Assembly: GCA_021817625.1 (NCBI GenBank)
Contig: JAKASY010000157.1
Span: 1-5,671, forward strand
DNA from: Bacillota bacterium
Lineage (GTDB): Bacteria > Bacillota_E > JAJZYS01 > JAILZS01
Direction of reading: 5' to 3'
Length of the DNA stretch: 5,671 bases
Numbering within the stretch: position 1 is the stretch's first letter; each line of letters begins with the position of its first letter. The translations under genes and the position numbers were made by a program. Shown here piece after piece: positions 5,599-5,671 of the stretch. The notes beneath the pieces are model-generated. The model searched no databases and was not told the origin of the DNA. It saw only the letters and a program-made list of their open reading frames with translations.

Positions 5599-5671
5599 GC
5601 TGGGCCCTCGGGCGCGGTCTCTGATACACGGTCGGCAAGCGTCGCGCGGAGTGCTCGAAACACGTCAGGTT
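5595..5671 (-). CDS. 3' end of the MNT partner gene, probable HEPN / substrate-binding protein
   Basis: Only the last 24 codons (5669-5598) and the TGA (5597-5595) are in the window; the start lies beyond the right edge. The visible peptide includes FRALRATLADRV, an amphipathic basic helix, followed by an acidic, proline-containing tail ending EGPA. The stop overlaps the MNT ATG as ATGA, the usual arrangement when an HI0074-like HEPN protein precedes its nucleotidyltransferase. The identification therefore rests on the partner, the overlap and the helical character, not on a seen HEPN motif: the RX4-6H signature would lie outside the window. Of the other two minus-strand frames, one is stopped at once and the other runs on as an antisense-like shadow across the MNT start. 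Confidence 0.6.
   Translation of the reverse strand, partial: PDVFRALRATLADRVSETAPEGPA

Overview
The window is GC-rich throughout. Long spurious open frames occur on both strands, and GTG and TTG are used as start codons. This fits a high-GC bacterium; Actinomycetota, Chloroflexota or Deinococcota would all be compatible, and nothing here decides between them. There is no rRNA, tRNA, CRISPR array, transposase or integrase that I can recognise.

Layout. (1) 1-1380 (+): the C-terminal three quarters or so of an S9-family serine peptidase (acylaminoacyl-peptidase/prolyl oligopeptidase type), cut by the left edge. It keeps the end of a beta-propeller and a complete alpha/beta-hydrolase domain with an intact Ser-Asp-His triad. 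(2) 1381-1570: a short convergent intergenic gap with a GC-rich hairpin. (3) 1571-3958 (-): a 795-residue predicted secreted protein with a signal peptide, a probable seven-bladed PQQ/WD-like beta-propeller and a C-terminal half of Ig/FN3-like beta-sandwich character. Its function is unknown. (4) 3959-4415: a gene-free stretch with the secreted gene's ribosome binding site at one end, several inverted repeats, and a good sigma70-like promoter facing right. (5) 4416-5149 (+): a VapBC-type (FitA/VapB ribbon-helix-helix antitoxin plus PIN-domain RNase) toxin-antitoxin pair, translationally coupled by a TTGA overlap. (6) 5150-5268: a convergent gap with a conspicuous AT-rich patch. (7) 5269-5671 (-): a minimal nucleotidyltransferase (MNT) gene preceded, through an ATGA overlap, by the last 24 codons of another gene. 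That fragment is most likely the HEPN/'nucleotidyltransferase substrate-binding' partner, giving a second toxin-antitoxin module.

How it fits together. The left part looks like ordinary chromosomal housekeeping and secretion genes. The right part is a small accessory patch of two unrelated two-gene toxin-antitoxin modules pointing at each other across an AT-rich spacer. The most notable local details are a perfect 7-bp inverted repeat straddling the antitoxin GTG start, a candidate operator or translation-control hairpin, and a possible antisense promoter aimed at the 3' end of the PIN toxin gene. I see no clear evidence of a wholly new system. The convergent toxin-antitoxin pair and the uncharacterised secreted propeller protein deserve the most attention.
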